Assembly (NCBI GenBank): GCA_035624215.1
Contig: DASPRY010000048.1
Span: 62,001-126,000 of the forward strand
Source: JAFAGX01 sp035624215
GTDB lineage: Bacteria > Acidobacteriota > Terriglobia > Terriglobales > Acidobacteriaceae
Length of the DNA: 64,000 nucleotides
Reading direction: 5' to 3'
Shown: one piece after another, positions 1-7,865 of the stretch
Layout: each line of letters begins with the position of its first letter
Numbering within the stretch: the first letter of the stretch is position 1
Position numbers and translations under genes: made by a program
Notes under the pieces: model-generated
Database searches by the model: none
What the model was told of the DNA's origin: nothing
What the model saw: only the letters and a program-made list of their open reading frames with translations

Positions 1-1213
1 GATCGAAGAGCAGTTTCGTCATTCCTTCGGTCCGGTCGAGAGTCATAGCGCGTCCGGACGCGGCCCACGGAAATTTGGCGACTTTGACTTCCCTGCCATC
101 CTTTTGAGCTTGCGTCTCGGTCAAGCCACACCAGGCGATCTCGGGGTCGGTGAACACAACCGCCGGAATCGCGTTCGGCTCAAACGCGACTTTGTGTCCG
201 GCGATCGCTTCAACTGCAGTGCGCCCTTCATGTGAAGCCTTATGGGCCAACATAGGTTCACCGACCACATCGCCGATGGCATAGATGGCGGGATCGTCCG
301 TCTGCAACTGTTTATTTACCCCGATGAACCCGCGCTCGCCAATCTTGACCCGAGTTTTTTCCATCCCGGCGATTTCGGAATTCGGCTTGCGCCCCACCGA
401 TACCAGAACCTTGCCGAATAATTTCTCGCGTTCTTTCACTTCCGCGCCATCGAAGGTGACGCGGATTCCGTTTGATTCTTCTTTCACCGCCGCTACCGTC
501 GTGTTGACCATAATCGAATCGAAAATCTTCTCCATGCGCCTGTGCAGCGGCAACACCAGATCGCGATCTGCTCCCGGCAGAAGTCCGGGAAGCATTTCGA
601 CCACCGAGACCTTGGTGCCGAGAGCGGCATAAACCGTACCCAGCTCGAGGCCGATATATCCGCCACCGACGACGAGTAATCCGCCCGGAATTTCGCTGAC
701 ATCCAGGGCAGCCGTCGAATCCATCATGCGCGGCGAGCTCAGCCTGAGACTGGGAATCACCGCCGGCCGCGATCCCGTCGCAATGATGATGCGGTCAAAA
801 GCCAACGAATCTTCACCGCCATTCGTCCGCCTTACCCGCAGCGTATTGGAGTTCTCGAATGCCGCCTGGCCTTGAATGTATTCAACCTTTCGTTGCTTGG
901 AGAGCTGTCCTAATCCACCGGTGAGCTTCTTGACTACGCTTTCTTTCCACGACCGGAGTCGGGCGATATCAATTTTCGGATTGCTGTACTCGATGCCCCA
1001 ATTCGTCGCATGCCGGGCTTCGTCGATCAGCTTGGCCACATGCAACAAAGCCTTGGACGGGATACACCCGCGGTAGAGACACACGCCGCCTGGGTTCAGC
1101 TCCTTGTCAATCAACGTGACTTTCATGCCCAGATCGGCAGCAAGAAATGCAGCAGCGTAGCCGCCGGGGCCGGCGCCGATGACGGCAACATGCAGGTTCA
1201 CATTTTCAGGCAT
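1..1213 (-). CDS. lpdA: Dihydrolipoyl dehydrogenase (E3), C-terminus cut by window edge
   Basis: FAD-dependent disulfide oxidoreductase that reoxidises lipoyl groups of 2-oxoacid dehydrogenase or glycine cleavage complexes with NAD+. Read from an ATG at 1213 it begins MPENVNLHVAVIGAGPGGY, the FAD-binding Rossmann motif, followed by the redox-active disulfide GGVCLYRGCIPSK at about residues 41-53 and a second Rossmann motif VVGGGYIGLELG near residue 185 for NAD. The later GDV motif (YAIGDVVGEPMLAHKA) is also present. About 404 residues are inside the window. The family is about 470, so roughly the last 65 residues, including the catalytic His-Glu of the dimer interface, lie outside. An upstream LysE-type gene runs in the same direction, 128 bp away. 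Identification is firm; which complex it serves cannot be told. Confidence 0.93.
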   Translation of the reverse strand, partial: MPENVNLHVAVIGAGPGGYAAAFLAADLGMKVTLIDKELNPGGVCLYRGCIPSKALLHVAKLIDEARHATNWGIEYSNPKIDIARLRSWKESVVKKLTGGLGQLSKQRKVEYIQGQAAFENSNTLRVRRTNGGEDSLAFDRIIIATGSRPAVIPSLRLSSPRMMDSTAALDVSEIPGGLLVVGGGYIGLELGTVYAALGTKVSVVEMLPGLLPGADRDLVLPLHRRMEKIFDSIMVNTTVAAVKEESNGIRVTFDGAEVKEREKLFGKVLVSVGRKPNSEIAGMEKTRVKIGERGFIGVNKQLQTDDPAIYAIGDVVGEPMLAHKASHEGRTAVEAIAGHKVAFEPNAIPAVVFTDPEIAWCGLTETQAQKDGREVKVAKFPWAASGRAMTLDRTEGMTKLLFD

Positions 1214-1341
1214 TCGTTTTCTCAAACACAAAAAGCCGAGGCGGACCCGACTTAGTGTGTGCGCTTTCTATGTACGTTTCCGATATCTGCAAGTTTATCG
1301 TAGAGCGCTTGATTCGTCCGGCTGGCGTAGCAGGAATCGCC

Positions 1342-1968
1342 CTACTTGCTATCTGATAGGGCAAGATATGCACCCAAGCCAACCAATGTCAGCCCAGTTG
1401 CGGCGCGTTGTCTCCTGCGCAGAGCGGCAGAAGCGCGGAGCCGTGCTCCAATCGGCGAGGCGAGCAGGATCACCAGCAAATCCGCACAGGTATTCAGCGT
1501 GATCGAGATCGTGCCCAAGAGAAGAAACTGCCGAAAACTCCCATTAGCTCGATTCACAAATTGCGGAATGAAGGCGAGAAAGAAAATCGCGGTCTTCGGA
1601 TTCAGAACTTCGGTGGCCACGCCCTGCCATAAGGGACTGCGTCGTACCGCTTGGGCCGCCGAGGTAAACTCCGTGTCGCTTCGGGCACTTATAATCATTC
1701 GGATACCGAGATAGACCAGATACCCGGCGCCGGCATATTTCACCATTGCAAACGTAGCGGCGGATGTTGCGAGCAAGATCGACAAACCAGTGGCCGCGGC
1801 AACGACATGCACAAGACCGCCGACAAAAGTTCCGGCTGCAGAAAACACTCCTTCCCGCCACCCACCCGCCAGGCTGCGAGCCAGCACATACAACATCCCT
1901 GGGCCAGGCGCGATAGCGAGCATTGTGGCCGCGCCGACGAACAACAAAAAACGATGTTGGTCAAGCAT
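1342..1968 (-). CDS. LysE/RhtB-family amino-acid (metabolite) exporter
   Basis: Inner-membrane exporter of the LysE/RhtB superfamily, whose members extrude amino acids such as lysine, homoserine or leucine. From ATG 1968 the protein is 208 aa, the usual family length. It starts MLDQHRFLLFVGAATMLAIA and carries the family signature PGPGMLYVLARSLAGG in the first helix pair, then AGAGYLVYLGIRM and LNPKTAIFFLAFIPQFV, both typical of RhtB proteins. About six hydrophobic segments are visible. A longer reading to 2160 exists but would run into the divergent pseudouridine synthase gene and adds no family sequence, so the shorter start is preferred. Substrate cannot be predicted. Confidence 0.9.
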   Translation of the reverse strand: MLDQHRFLLFVGAATMLAIAPGPGMLYVLARSLAGGWREGVFSAAGTFVGGLVHVVAAATGLSILLATSAATFAMVKYAGAGYLVYLGIRMIISARSDTEFTSAAQAVRRSPLWQGVATEVLNPKTAIFFLAFIPQFVNRANGSFRQFLLLGTISITLNTCADLLVILLASPIGARLRASAALRRRQRAATGLTLVGLGAYLALSDSK

Positions 1969-2037
1969 GAAGGTAATTTTATAGCGGCCACATCGGTTTG
2001 AGGTTCCTCGTTTAGCATTAAGCGCGGAGGTCTTTGT

Positions 2038-2799
2038 TTGAAACAGGTTGGTCTGGCGCGTGCCCTTTCCAAGCGAGGATACTGCTCGCGCTCGCGGGCT
2101 TCTGACCTGATCCGAACCGGTCATGTGAAGTTGAATGGCCGGATTCGCCGTGATCCTCAAACCCCTGTGCGCCTAGATCGAGACCTCATAGAAGTGGATG
2201 GCCGGACAATCGCAGCACAATCGATGCTGTATCTAATGGTGAATAAGCCACGTGGCGTGGTCACCAGCGCCGCGGACGAGCAAGGCCGCAAAACTGTTTA
2301 CTCCTGCCTGCAAGACGAACTTCCGTGGGTTGCCCCAGTTGGGCGTTTGGATAAGGCAAGCGAAGGCCTGCTTATATTGACGAATGACTCGGAATGGGCG
2401 GCTCGCGTCTCATCGCCAGAAACCCACCTCGACAAGACTTACCACGTGCAAGTTGCCTGCGTTGCAAACGAGAATCTGATTGCGCAGATCACTGACGGGA
2501 TCAGCATCGCCACTGGGCTGCACCTGCGTGCCAGGAACGCGCGCATTCTGCGGACAGGCCAAAAGAATACCTGGATCGAGATCGTACTGGATGAAGGCAA
2601 GAATCGTCACATCCGCCGCATGCTGGCGGCGATTGGGATCGAAGTTTTACGGTTGGTGCGAGTTGCTATCGGACCCCTTCCCCTCGGTGACCTCCCAAAA
2701 GGGTCGTCACGGCCTCTCACCCAAGCCGAAAAACATGGCCTTGATACCGCTATGAACAAAGGCGACACTTACACTTCAGCGAAAAATAACCGCAGCTAG
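2038..2799 (+). CDS. RsuA/RluB/E/F-family pseudouridine synthase
   Basis: Converts a specific uridine in ribosomal RNA (or tRNA) to pseudouridine. The protein (253 aa) has an N-terminal S4 RNA-binding domain (ALSKRGYCSRSRASDLIRTG at about residues 9-28), then the RsuA-type catalytic domain with the motif GRLDKASEGLLILTND near residues 101-116, whose Asp is the catalytic nucleophile. KNRHIRRMLAAIG later is the usual C-terminal motif. The start is TTG, preceded by GCGGAGG at a good distance; no in-frame ATG gives the intact S4 domain. It is divergent from the LysE gene with only 69 bp between. Whether it acts on 16S (RsuA), 23S (RluB/E/F) or both is not resolved. Confidence 0.9.
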   Translation: MKQVGLARALSKRGYCSRSRASDLIRTGHVKLNGRIRRDPQTPVRLDRDLIEVDGRTIAAQSMLYLMVNKPRGVVTSAADEQGRKTVYSCLQDELPWVAPVGRLDKASEGLLILTNDSEWAARVSSPETHLDKTYHVQVACVANENLIAQITDGISIATGLHLRARNARILRTGQKNTWIEIVLDEGKNRHIRRMLAAIGIEVLRLVRVAIGPLPLGDLPKGSSRPLTQAEKHGLDTAMNKGDTYTSAKNNRS

Positions 2800-2854
2800 G
2801 AGGGATCGATGATGAGATTGTCGTTCCGCAATCGGGGCGAACGTCTCGGAGGGA

Positions 2855-3412
2855 TTACTCCTTCATGAACCGCTTCTTAGCGGCGACTTTGGCCACGAGC
2901 TCCAGTTGCTGCAGATCTGCCCCGGTAAAGTCCGGACCAGCCAAAGTCGCGTCAAAAGCCTTGCGACAAACCTGAATTACACCTAGTACTCTGCCCTGCA
3001 TGTTGAGCACCGGCGCGGACATCAGCTTCTGAATGGAGCCTTGTTCGCTTTGGTCGTCCGAATCGCTCGGCAGCTTCACCGTCTCAAACACCCGGGCATG
3101 TTTCACCTTGGTGAAGGAGTTGAAAAGCTCGGTTTTCTTGGTGGACGCGGTATGCGCGGCCACCGACGAAGAGCTTGAAACCGGAATCGATCCCGCCGTC
3201 TTAAGCTGTTCCGGGAGCACAAATTTCAACAGCCCCTTCTCCAGGCGCAACAATGCGACTTCGTTCAAGCGCACGGCAAACAATTTCGCCAAAGCCGCGA
3301 CGAATTGCTCGGGAGTATCGGCCTGGCTCAGGACAAATTCCACGGACTTGTCAGGAGCAAGGGTTGCTGCTGCCGCAGCCCCAGCCTGTAAGGAATCGGA
3401 TTTTTCCGCCAT
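2855..3412 (-). CDS. GAF-domain protein
   Basis: Cytosolic sensor-like protein of about 185 aa containing a GAF-type domain. After a low-complexity Ala/Ser N-terminus, residues about 25-65 resemble the start of a GAF fold, and residues about 130-170 show the SAPVLNMQGRVLGVIQVCRK pattern typical of GAF strands (new data or ligand binding followed by 'GVIQ'). No kinase, cyclase or HTH output domain is fused. ATG 3412 was chosen because sequence upstream is non-conserved and a longer frame would overlap the rhodanese gene; ATG 3475 is an alternative. It lies 110 bp downstream of the rhodanese gene on the same strand, so they may be cotranscribed. Ligand unknown. Confidence 0.75.
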   Translation of the reverse strand: MAEKSDSLQAGAAAAATLAPDKSVEFVLSQADTPEQFVAALAKLFAVRLNEVALLRLEKGLLKFVLPEQLKTAGSIPVSSSSSVAAHTASTKKTELFNSFTKVKHARVFETVKLPSDSDDQSEQGSIQKLMSAPVLNMQGRVLGVIQVCRKAFDATLAGPDFTGADLQQLELVAKVAAKKRFMKE

Positions 3413-3522
3413 AGCGCCCTGTTGATGACTGCCAAATGGAATACGGGTGGTAACAGCGCCCGCTCTTATGGTCATCTTTTGGGCACTTTCCCTCAAGTTA
3501 CCGAGGTTACTGCGCCAAGAAT

Positions 3523-3900
3523 TCAGCCTTTGACGAGCGGGAATTTCCTTTCCCGCCAGCCCCGAATGCCGCCATCCATCGAAATCACCCGGGTGTAGCC
3601 CATTTTCTGCAGATTGTCTGCTGCCAGGGCGGAGCGGAAACCGCCTCCGCAATACAGGATCATCTCTGTGTTGGGATCGGGCACGCGTTGCTCGATATCG
3701 CGTTCGATAATTCCTTTGCCCAGATGTATGGCGTTGGGCAAATGGTCTTTTGCATACTCACTCTCTTCGCGCACATCAATTAGCACAAACTTCTCGCTGC
3801 GATCGAGCCGTGCTTTGACTTGGTCGACCGTAGTTTCCTTGATTCGCTTGCGCGCGTCATTGACTATCCGCAGAAAGCCTGGGGAATGTTGATGTTCCAT
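3523..3900 (-). CDS. Rhodanese-like sulfurtransferase, single domain
   Basis: Single rhodanese domain (125 aa), of the type that carries persulfide sulfur on a cysteine. The pattern FVLIDVREESEYAKDHLPNA at about residues 38-57 is the conserved CH2A-type DVRE/H motif, and the active-site loop is YCGGGFRSA, with the catalytic Cys at about residue 84. The C-terminal GGIRGWRERKFPLVKG is the usual rhodanese end. ATG 3900 has GGAGAAAAACTG just upstream, a good ribosome-binding site. It is followed on the same strand by a GAF-domain gene. Specific acceptor or pathway (thiosulfate detoxification, sulfur relay) is not evident. Confidence 0.92.
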   Translation of the reverse strand: MEHQHSPGFLRIVNDARKRIKETTVDQVKARLDRSEKFVLIDVREESEYAKDHLPNAIHLGKGIIERDIEQRVPDPNTEMILYCGGGFRSALAADNLQKMGYTRVISMDGGIRGWRERKFPLVKG

Positions 3901-3993
3901 CAGTTTTTCTCCAAATGAGTGTGCTTCGATTTTACAAGAGCGGCGAATGTCTAACTGGTGTTGTAACTGCGTGGGATTGACGCGCGCGGCAGT

Positions 3994-4458
3994 TCAGTCT
4001 GAGGCAGGCACAACTTCGGTCGGGGGCGAAGCCGAGGCCGTCGAAGAATCCAATAACTGCTGCAGGTCCAGTTGCAGGTTCCGAGTCTCTTCTTCGGAAA
4101 GGCCGTCAAACTCGAAGGGCTGGAGACAGCCCTGTGTTGCCCAGATCGGAAACAACATGCGTGCTTTGCCTCGCACTGTGTTTTTTCCTATGTGAAACGC
4201 CAGCTCAACACTTATGCCTTCGTCCAGCGGCTTTTCCAGGTGGAGCAAACCTCCAGTAATGGACAGTTGGTGCAGGTCAGCACGGAGCTGGCGCCCATTC
4301 TCAAGCAGCAGCAAAGTCAGCACCGTTCCCGCGAGTTTCACGCGGGGTGCGCGCGTAACCGTGTTGCGTGGGGCAAATCTCACCATTCGGGCTTCTGACA
4401 CTATCCCACTTTGCCCGCTCGTGTCCGAGGTTACGAAAGAACCCGTCCGCTCGACCAT
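3994..4458 (-). CDS. PilZ-like domain protein
   Basis: Small protein (about 154 aa from ATG 4458; a TTG at 4473 adds five residues) with a probable PilZ fold. The segment RQLRADLHQLSITGGLLHLE contains the [D/N]xSxxG-type motif of PilZ domains, followed by the expected beta-rich stretch (EGISVELAFHIGKNTVRG). The upstream basic motif is weak (PRNTVTRAPRVKLAG), so c-di-GMP binding is uncertain. A C-terminal low-complexity Ser/Ala/Pro tail follows a short helix rich in Leu/Gln. It could act in surface motility or exopolysaccharide control if functional. It stands alone between the rhodanese gene and a secreted protein gene. Confidence 0.7.
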   Translation of the reverse strand: MVERTGSFVTSDTSGQSGIVSEARMVRFAPRNTVTRAPRVKLAGTVLTLLLLENGRQLRADLHQLSITGGLLHLEKPLDEGISVELAFHIGKNTVRGKARMLFPIWATQGCLQPFEFDGLSEEETRNLQLDLQQLLDSSTASASPPTEVVPASD

Positions 4459-4564
4459 GAATTTACGTAGCAACGAGCCGAGAGCAAGTTGTCAGGGGTA
4501 ACATCATTAATAGCTTTGGCATCATATCTCGTGGAGGCAATTCGCTCCTGGTGGGGGTGCCACA

Positions 4565-5011
4565 ATGAAAAGAGCATTGTTTTTGCTGGCCCTGTGCCTC
4601 AGCATTTCACTCAGTGCACAAACTTCGGATTCCGGCCAATCGACGGGCAATGCAAAAAAGAGCAAAGACGAGATCACAGCGAGAGGATGCGTCGCCAAAC
4701 AATCCACCGATTACATTCTGACTCAGGCAGATCAAGGCAACAGTTACGAACTTCAGGGAAACAAGAAAATAAGGCTCCGGAACTACCTGGGGCAGCAGGT
4801 TGAAGTGACCGGCGTCCAGTCACCAACCTTGAGCACCAGTTCGGACTATCTAGCCCGGTCCGGGGTGGCTACCTCGGTGACTATCACCGTGAATTCGATC
4901 AAGACGCTTAGTAAGAGGTGCTCGGGAGACTATTCGCCAGTTTGCAGAGCGACCTGTGCCACGCTAAATACGAAACTAGTCGCAATCCGGGGGCATGGCG
5001 GCGATTTGTGA
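4565..5011 (+). CDS. Secreted small protein of unknown function
   Basis: 148 aa with a clear Sec signal peptide (MKRALFLLALCLSISLSAQ, cleavage after Ala). The mature part has the pattern ARGCVAKQSTDYILTQADQG then SYELQGNKK and GQQVEVTG, which resembles a small OB-like/beta domain common in secreted acidobacterial proteins (DUF5818-like; family from memory, not verified). A cluster of cysteines (CSGDYSPVCRATCAT) near the C-terminus suggests extracytoplasmic disulfides. ATG 4565 is preceded by GTGGGGGTG. Its last 36 bp overlap the 3' end of the convergent gene at 4976-5605. Function not recognised. Confidence 0.75.
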   Translation: MKRALFLLALCLSISLSAQTSDSGQSTGNAKKSKDEITARGCVAKQSTDYILTQADQGNSYELQGNKKIRLRNYLGQQVEVTGVQSPTLSTSSDYLARSGVATSVTITVNSIKTLSKRCSGDYSPVCRATCATLNTKLVAIRGHGGDL

Positions 5012-5605
5012 CTCCGAATCACACGGCTTCTTGTGCTTCTCGGGCTCGAGAGGTGCCGGACGGTTGTAGCGAAGAACCCAAAGTCCTTGGTTGTTGGTGA
5101 GATAAATCAGACCATGCTTGCCATCCGGAAGCAGGCCGGTGACCCCGGTAAATTCCTGCAGAGTTTTGGGATTGTGCGGATCGGTTAAATCCAAAACCCG
5201 AACCGTCTCAGTCGGATGATTACTGCTGGTCAGTGTGGTTGGCTTCTTTTCCGGAGCCTCGGCAATGGCAATGTCCGGACTGATCATCTCAAGATTACCA
5301 GCCGTGGCCTGATTCGCTTCTGCAGTCCGCTTAAGCAAATTCGGCTTCTCGGGCTCGGTGACATCCACAATCATGAAGCCTTGCTTTGAAGCCTGCTGTA
5401 GGTAAAGATAATTCCTTCCATTTTCCTTCTGCAGCAACATCTGGCTGCCGGTGGCTTGAGGAAGCGGCAAGTGCGCAATGACAGTAGCGGGAACATCTGT
5501 CGGCTTCGGTGGTTCATCCTTCGCCGAGGCCAGAGAAGCAGAAACGACCAACAGCGCTGTCACGAGAACAGAATTTTGGAAGACCCAAGCGCGGATACGG
5601 TGCAT
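4976..5605 (-). CDS. Secreted LVIVD-like repeat protein
   Basis: 209 aa from ATG 5605, with a signal peptide (basic MHRIRAWVFQ followed by a hydrophobic core and SLASAKD). The mature protein contains patterns such as YLYLQQASKQGFMIVDVTEP and TVRVLDLTDPHNPKTLQEF, each the 'xIVDVTDPxxP' strand-turn seen in LVIVD/propeller repeats. It lies 134 bp downstream of the larger propeller lipoprotein and has the same orientation, so the two are probably one transcription unit (propeller proteins of the cell surface). Overlaps the 3' end of the convergent secreted protein gene by 36 bp. The upstream in-frame extension to 5671 gives no signal peptide, so it was not used. Confidence 0.75.
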   Translation of the reverse strand: MHRIRAWVFQNSVLVTALLVVSASLASAKDEPPKPTDVPATVIAHLPLPQATGSQMLLQKENGRNYLYLQQASKQGFMIVDVTEPEKPNLLKRTAEANQATAGNLEMISPDIAIAEAPEKKPTTLTSSNHPTETVRVLDLTDPHNPKTLQEFTGVTGLLPDGKHGLIYLTNNQGLWVLRYNRPAPLEPEKHKKPCDSESQIAAMPPDCD

Positions 5606-5738
5606 GACTTCTAACCCCACATCTGCTACAGATTCTCGTTCTGAGTGAACTATAGCACGGCTTCTTGTCATGGCTCCTGCAATTGGTCAGGATGCCCGGA
5701 TCCCGATTTTGGGATCCGGGACATCCTATTCAAAGTCT

Positions 5739-7772
5739 CTACTGCTCCGCAAAGACCGCGATACAGCCGTTGGCACTTTGGGTAGTGCAGATGCCGCCGG
5801 CTTGCATAGGCACAAAGATATGATTGTTGCCGGGATCGGCGGCGACGCTGTGCGAATTCGTGTTGGTCGGTACATTGACCAGCCAAGTGTTTGTGTCGGC
5901 ATCAATCACGCCCAGAACCGGGCCATTCGGCATGTCGCGCGACGCCGTGTAGTACTTGTTGTCGCCCGAGTTATACCAAATCTCGTCCACCCCTCCCACA
6001 TTCGTGATTTCGGTAATAATCTGTCCGGTAGTACCGTTGATGACATATTCATTCGGCGGGAAAGCTGTACCGTCATGATCGGCGCAGCCAACCAGGAAAT
6101 TATCGCCCGGTCCTTGGACAATGCTGGTGGCCATGCAATTCGGCAGGACAAAACTATTGACGACAACTGGCCCATTCGGATTGCCGAGCCGAGGGTCGAT
6201 CTCGTCGACGCTTCCAATGTTTGTGATCGCGATGGAGTTGGGATTTGTCAAAAGCAGGTGGCCTGTATTCGGGTTCCACACCATCCCGCCCAAGCCGGCC
6301 GGAGATATGGCGCCAGCACAATTACTGCCCGGCGTGGCTTGGTTACAGAATGTGCCCAATGTTTGATCAACGATGGGTCCGTGATGGCATGGAATCGTGT
6401 AGGGGACTCCGGTGGGGGTCACGCCGATGCCGGGGAGCCCAGTCACACCGTCAGCCGGGCCACCTGAAACCCCACTGAACACATGCGGACTCGAGGGGTC
6501 GGGGCAAGGGAATGTTCCGGCTGTGGTCAGCGGATTTGCGCCGTTACCCGGCACTGTGTCCACCGGAACGCTAGGATTGAGCCCGAACGTACCGGGCGAA
6601 GTAGATGACGAGTTTAATCCCCCCGCGCCGTCATAGTAGATCTGCCCAACGATGCAGCTCGGTGGGTTGAACGATGTGCCGGCGACTCCCGGATCCAACA
6701 CCGGCGCCGGTCCGAACCCTGAGACCCCAACGGTTCCCGGGAGACCGGTTCCTGTCCCTTGAAGCGGATAGGAGAAAGGCCCTCCCGGTACGGATGGAAA
6801 GGGATAAGTACCGGTAGCCGCATTGTACCCAGGTGGGTGGGGTCCGTATGCCAGCGTCGCTTCTATGGGTGGGCAGTGACTGGTTCTCGCCACCACACCT
6901 GACATGTCAATGAGCGTGACAAAAGGCAATCCAGGATCACCATCGATGACAGCAAGAACCTGGTGGATGGGGTCGTAGGCCAGTTCGTCGGCCCGATCGT
7001 CGCCGCAGTCCGCCGCCGATCCAGCCTCACCGTTCCAGGAAGCGACGCAAGGGGCAATTCCGAGCGGTCCGTCATAATCTCCCGATACGCCCGTAGGTAC
7101 CATTGCGATCACGGTGGGGGGCGTCGTGGTCAAATCAAAGGCTGCCACATTCGAGGAACCCACCCCGGTGAACAGCGTCTTCCCATCTGGCGTAACCTCT
7201 TCACCATCCGGCCCCGACATCGGATTGACGCCGTTAGCCCGGGCGGCGCAGCACTGCGCGCCGGGAAATCCGCCGAAGTTGTGATTTGCGCCAAAGCCAG
7301 TGACCAGATGGAACGTGGGCCCGGGAGGGGTCGCCGTAGACATATCCGTCCTGCATGCAAATCGGATGAAATTGCCAAATACGTCCGCATTCGGCGGAAT
7401 CACATCGTTCCCGGTCACTGGATCCTTGAAGCACGGGCTCGCGGCATTGCCCGCGTTAGTCACCGCATTGCTCCCCTGAATCGCATTAACCGCGATGTTG
7501 TTCACAGTATCCACGACCACCACCGCCAGGCCGATTCGGTCTGAAACGTAGTCCCGGTGGGTAGGCGCGTTGACCCAGCTGATGTCGAAGGAGTTGAAGG
7601 GACCGCCGGGTTCGCCGGTTGGATTGTGCTCCGGCACCGGGATGTTGATGATGTCAGCGTAGGCGCCGTTGGTGGTGGTACCGCACACGGGACAATTCGG
7701 CACGTTGCCGCATCCACTCGCGATCACAAATAACGCGGTGAGAAGAACAGTAAGTAGAATCCTCGATCTCAT
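5739..7772 (-). CDS. Large beta-propeller-like lipoprotein
   Basis: 677 aa. It has a lipoprotein signal peptide: MRSRILLTVLLTALFVIASG followed by Cys (lipobox IASGC), then a second CPVC pair. The body is rich in Gly/Pro/Asn and contains repeated blocks such as VTPDGKTLFTGVGSSNVAAFD, DPIHQVLAVIDGD, NTGHLLLTNPNS and ADPGNNHIFVPMQ. These are the 'position-tag' strands of a YncE/SMP-30 like propeller. ATG 7772 is preceded by CAGGAGGAGATTCG, a strong ribosome-binding site. Predicted to be outer-membrane or periplasm anchored. Ligand or enzymatic activity is not apparent; the abundance of Gly-Pro loops and many Cys residues suggests an extracytoplasmic structural or binding role. Confidence 0.8.
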   Translation of the reverse strand: MRSRILLTVLLTALFVIASGCGNVPNCPVCGTTTNGAYADIINIPVPEHNPTGEPGGPFNSFDISWVNAPTHRDYVSDRIGLAVVVVDTVNNIAVNAIQGSNAVTNAGNAASPCFKDPVTGNDVIPPNADVFGNFIRFACRTDMSTATPPGPTFHLVTGFGANHNFGGFPGAQCCAARANGVNPMSGPDGEEVTPDGKTLFTGVGSSNVAAFDLTTTPPTVIAMVPTGVSGDYDGPLGIAPCVASWNGEAGSAADCGDDRADELAYDPIHQVLAVIDGDPGLPFVTLIDMSGVVARTSHCPPIEATLAYGPHPPGYNAATGTYPFPSVPGGPFSYPLQGTGTGLPGTVGVSGFGPAPVLDPGVAGTSFNPPSCIVGQIYYDGAGGLNSSSTSPGTFGLNPSVPVDTVPGNGANPLTTAGTFPCPDPSSPHVFSGVSGGPADGVTGLPGIGVTPTGVPYTIPCHHGPIVDQTLGTFCNQATPGSNCAGAISPAGLGGMVWNPNTGHLLLTNPNSIAITNIGSVDEIDPRLGNPNGPVVVNSFVLPNCMATSIVQGPGDNFLVGCADHDGTAFPPNEYVINGTTGQIITEITNVGGVDEIWYNSGDNKYYTASRDMPNGPVLGVIDADTNTWLVNVPTNTNSHSVAADPGNNHIFVPMQAGGICTTQSANGCIAVFAEQ

Positions 7773-7865
7773 CGAATCTCCTCCTGAAACTTTCCCTTCA
7801 GGACCAAGCTGTAACCAGTCCGTTGTTAACCCTCATACGAAACCACGGGCCTACCGTTCTGCGAC

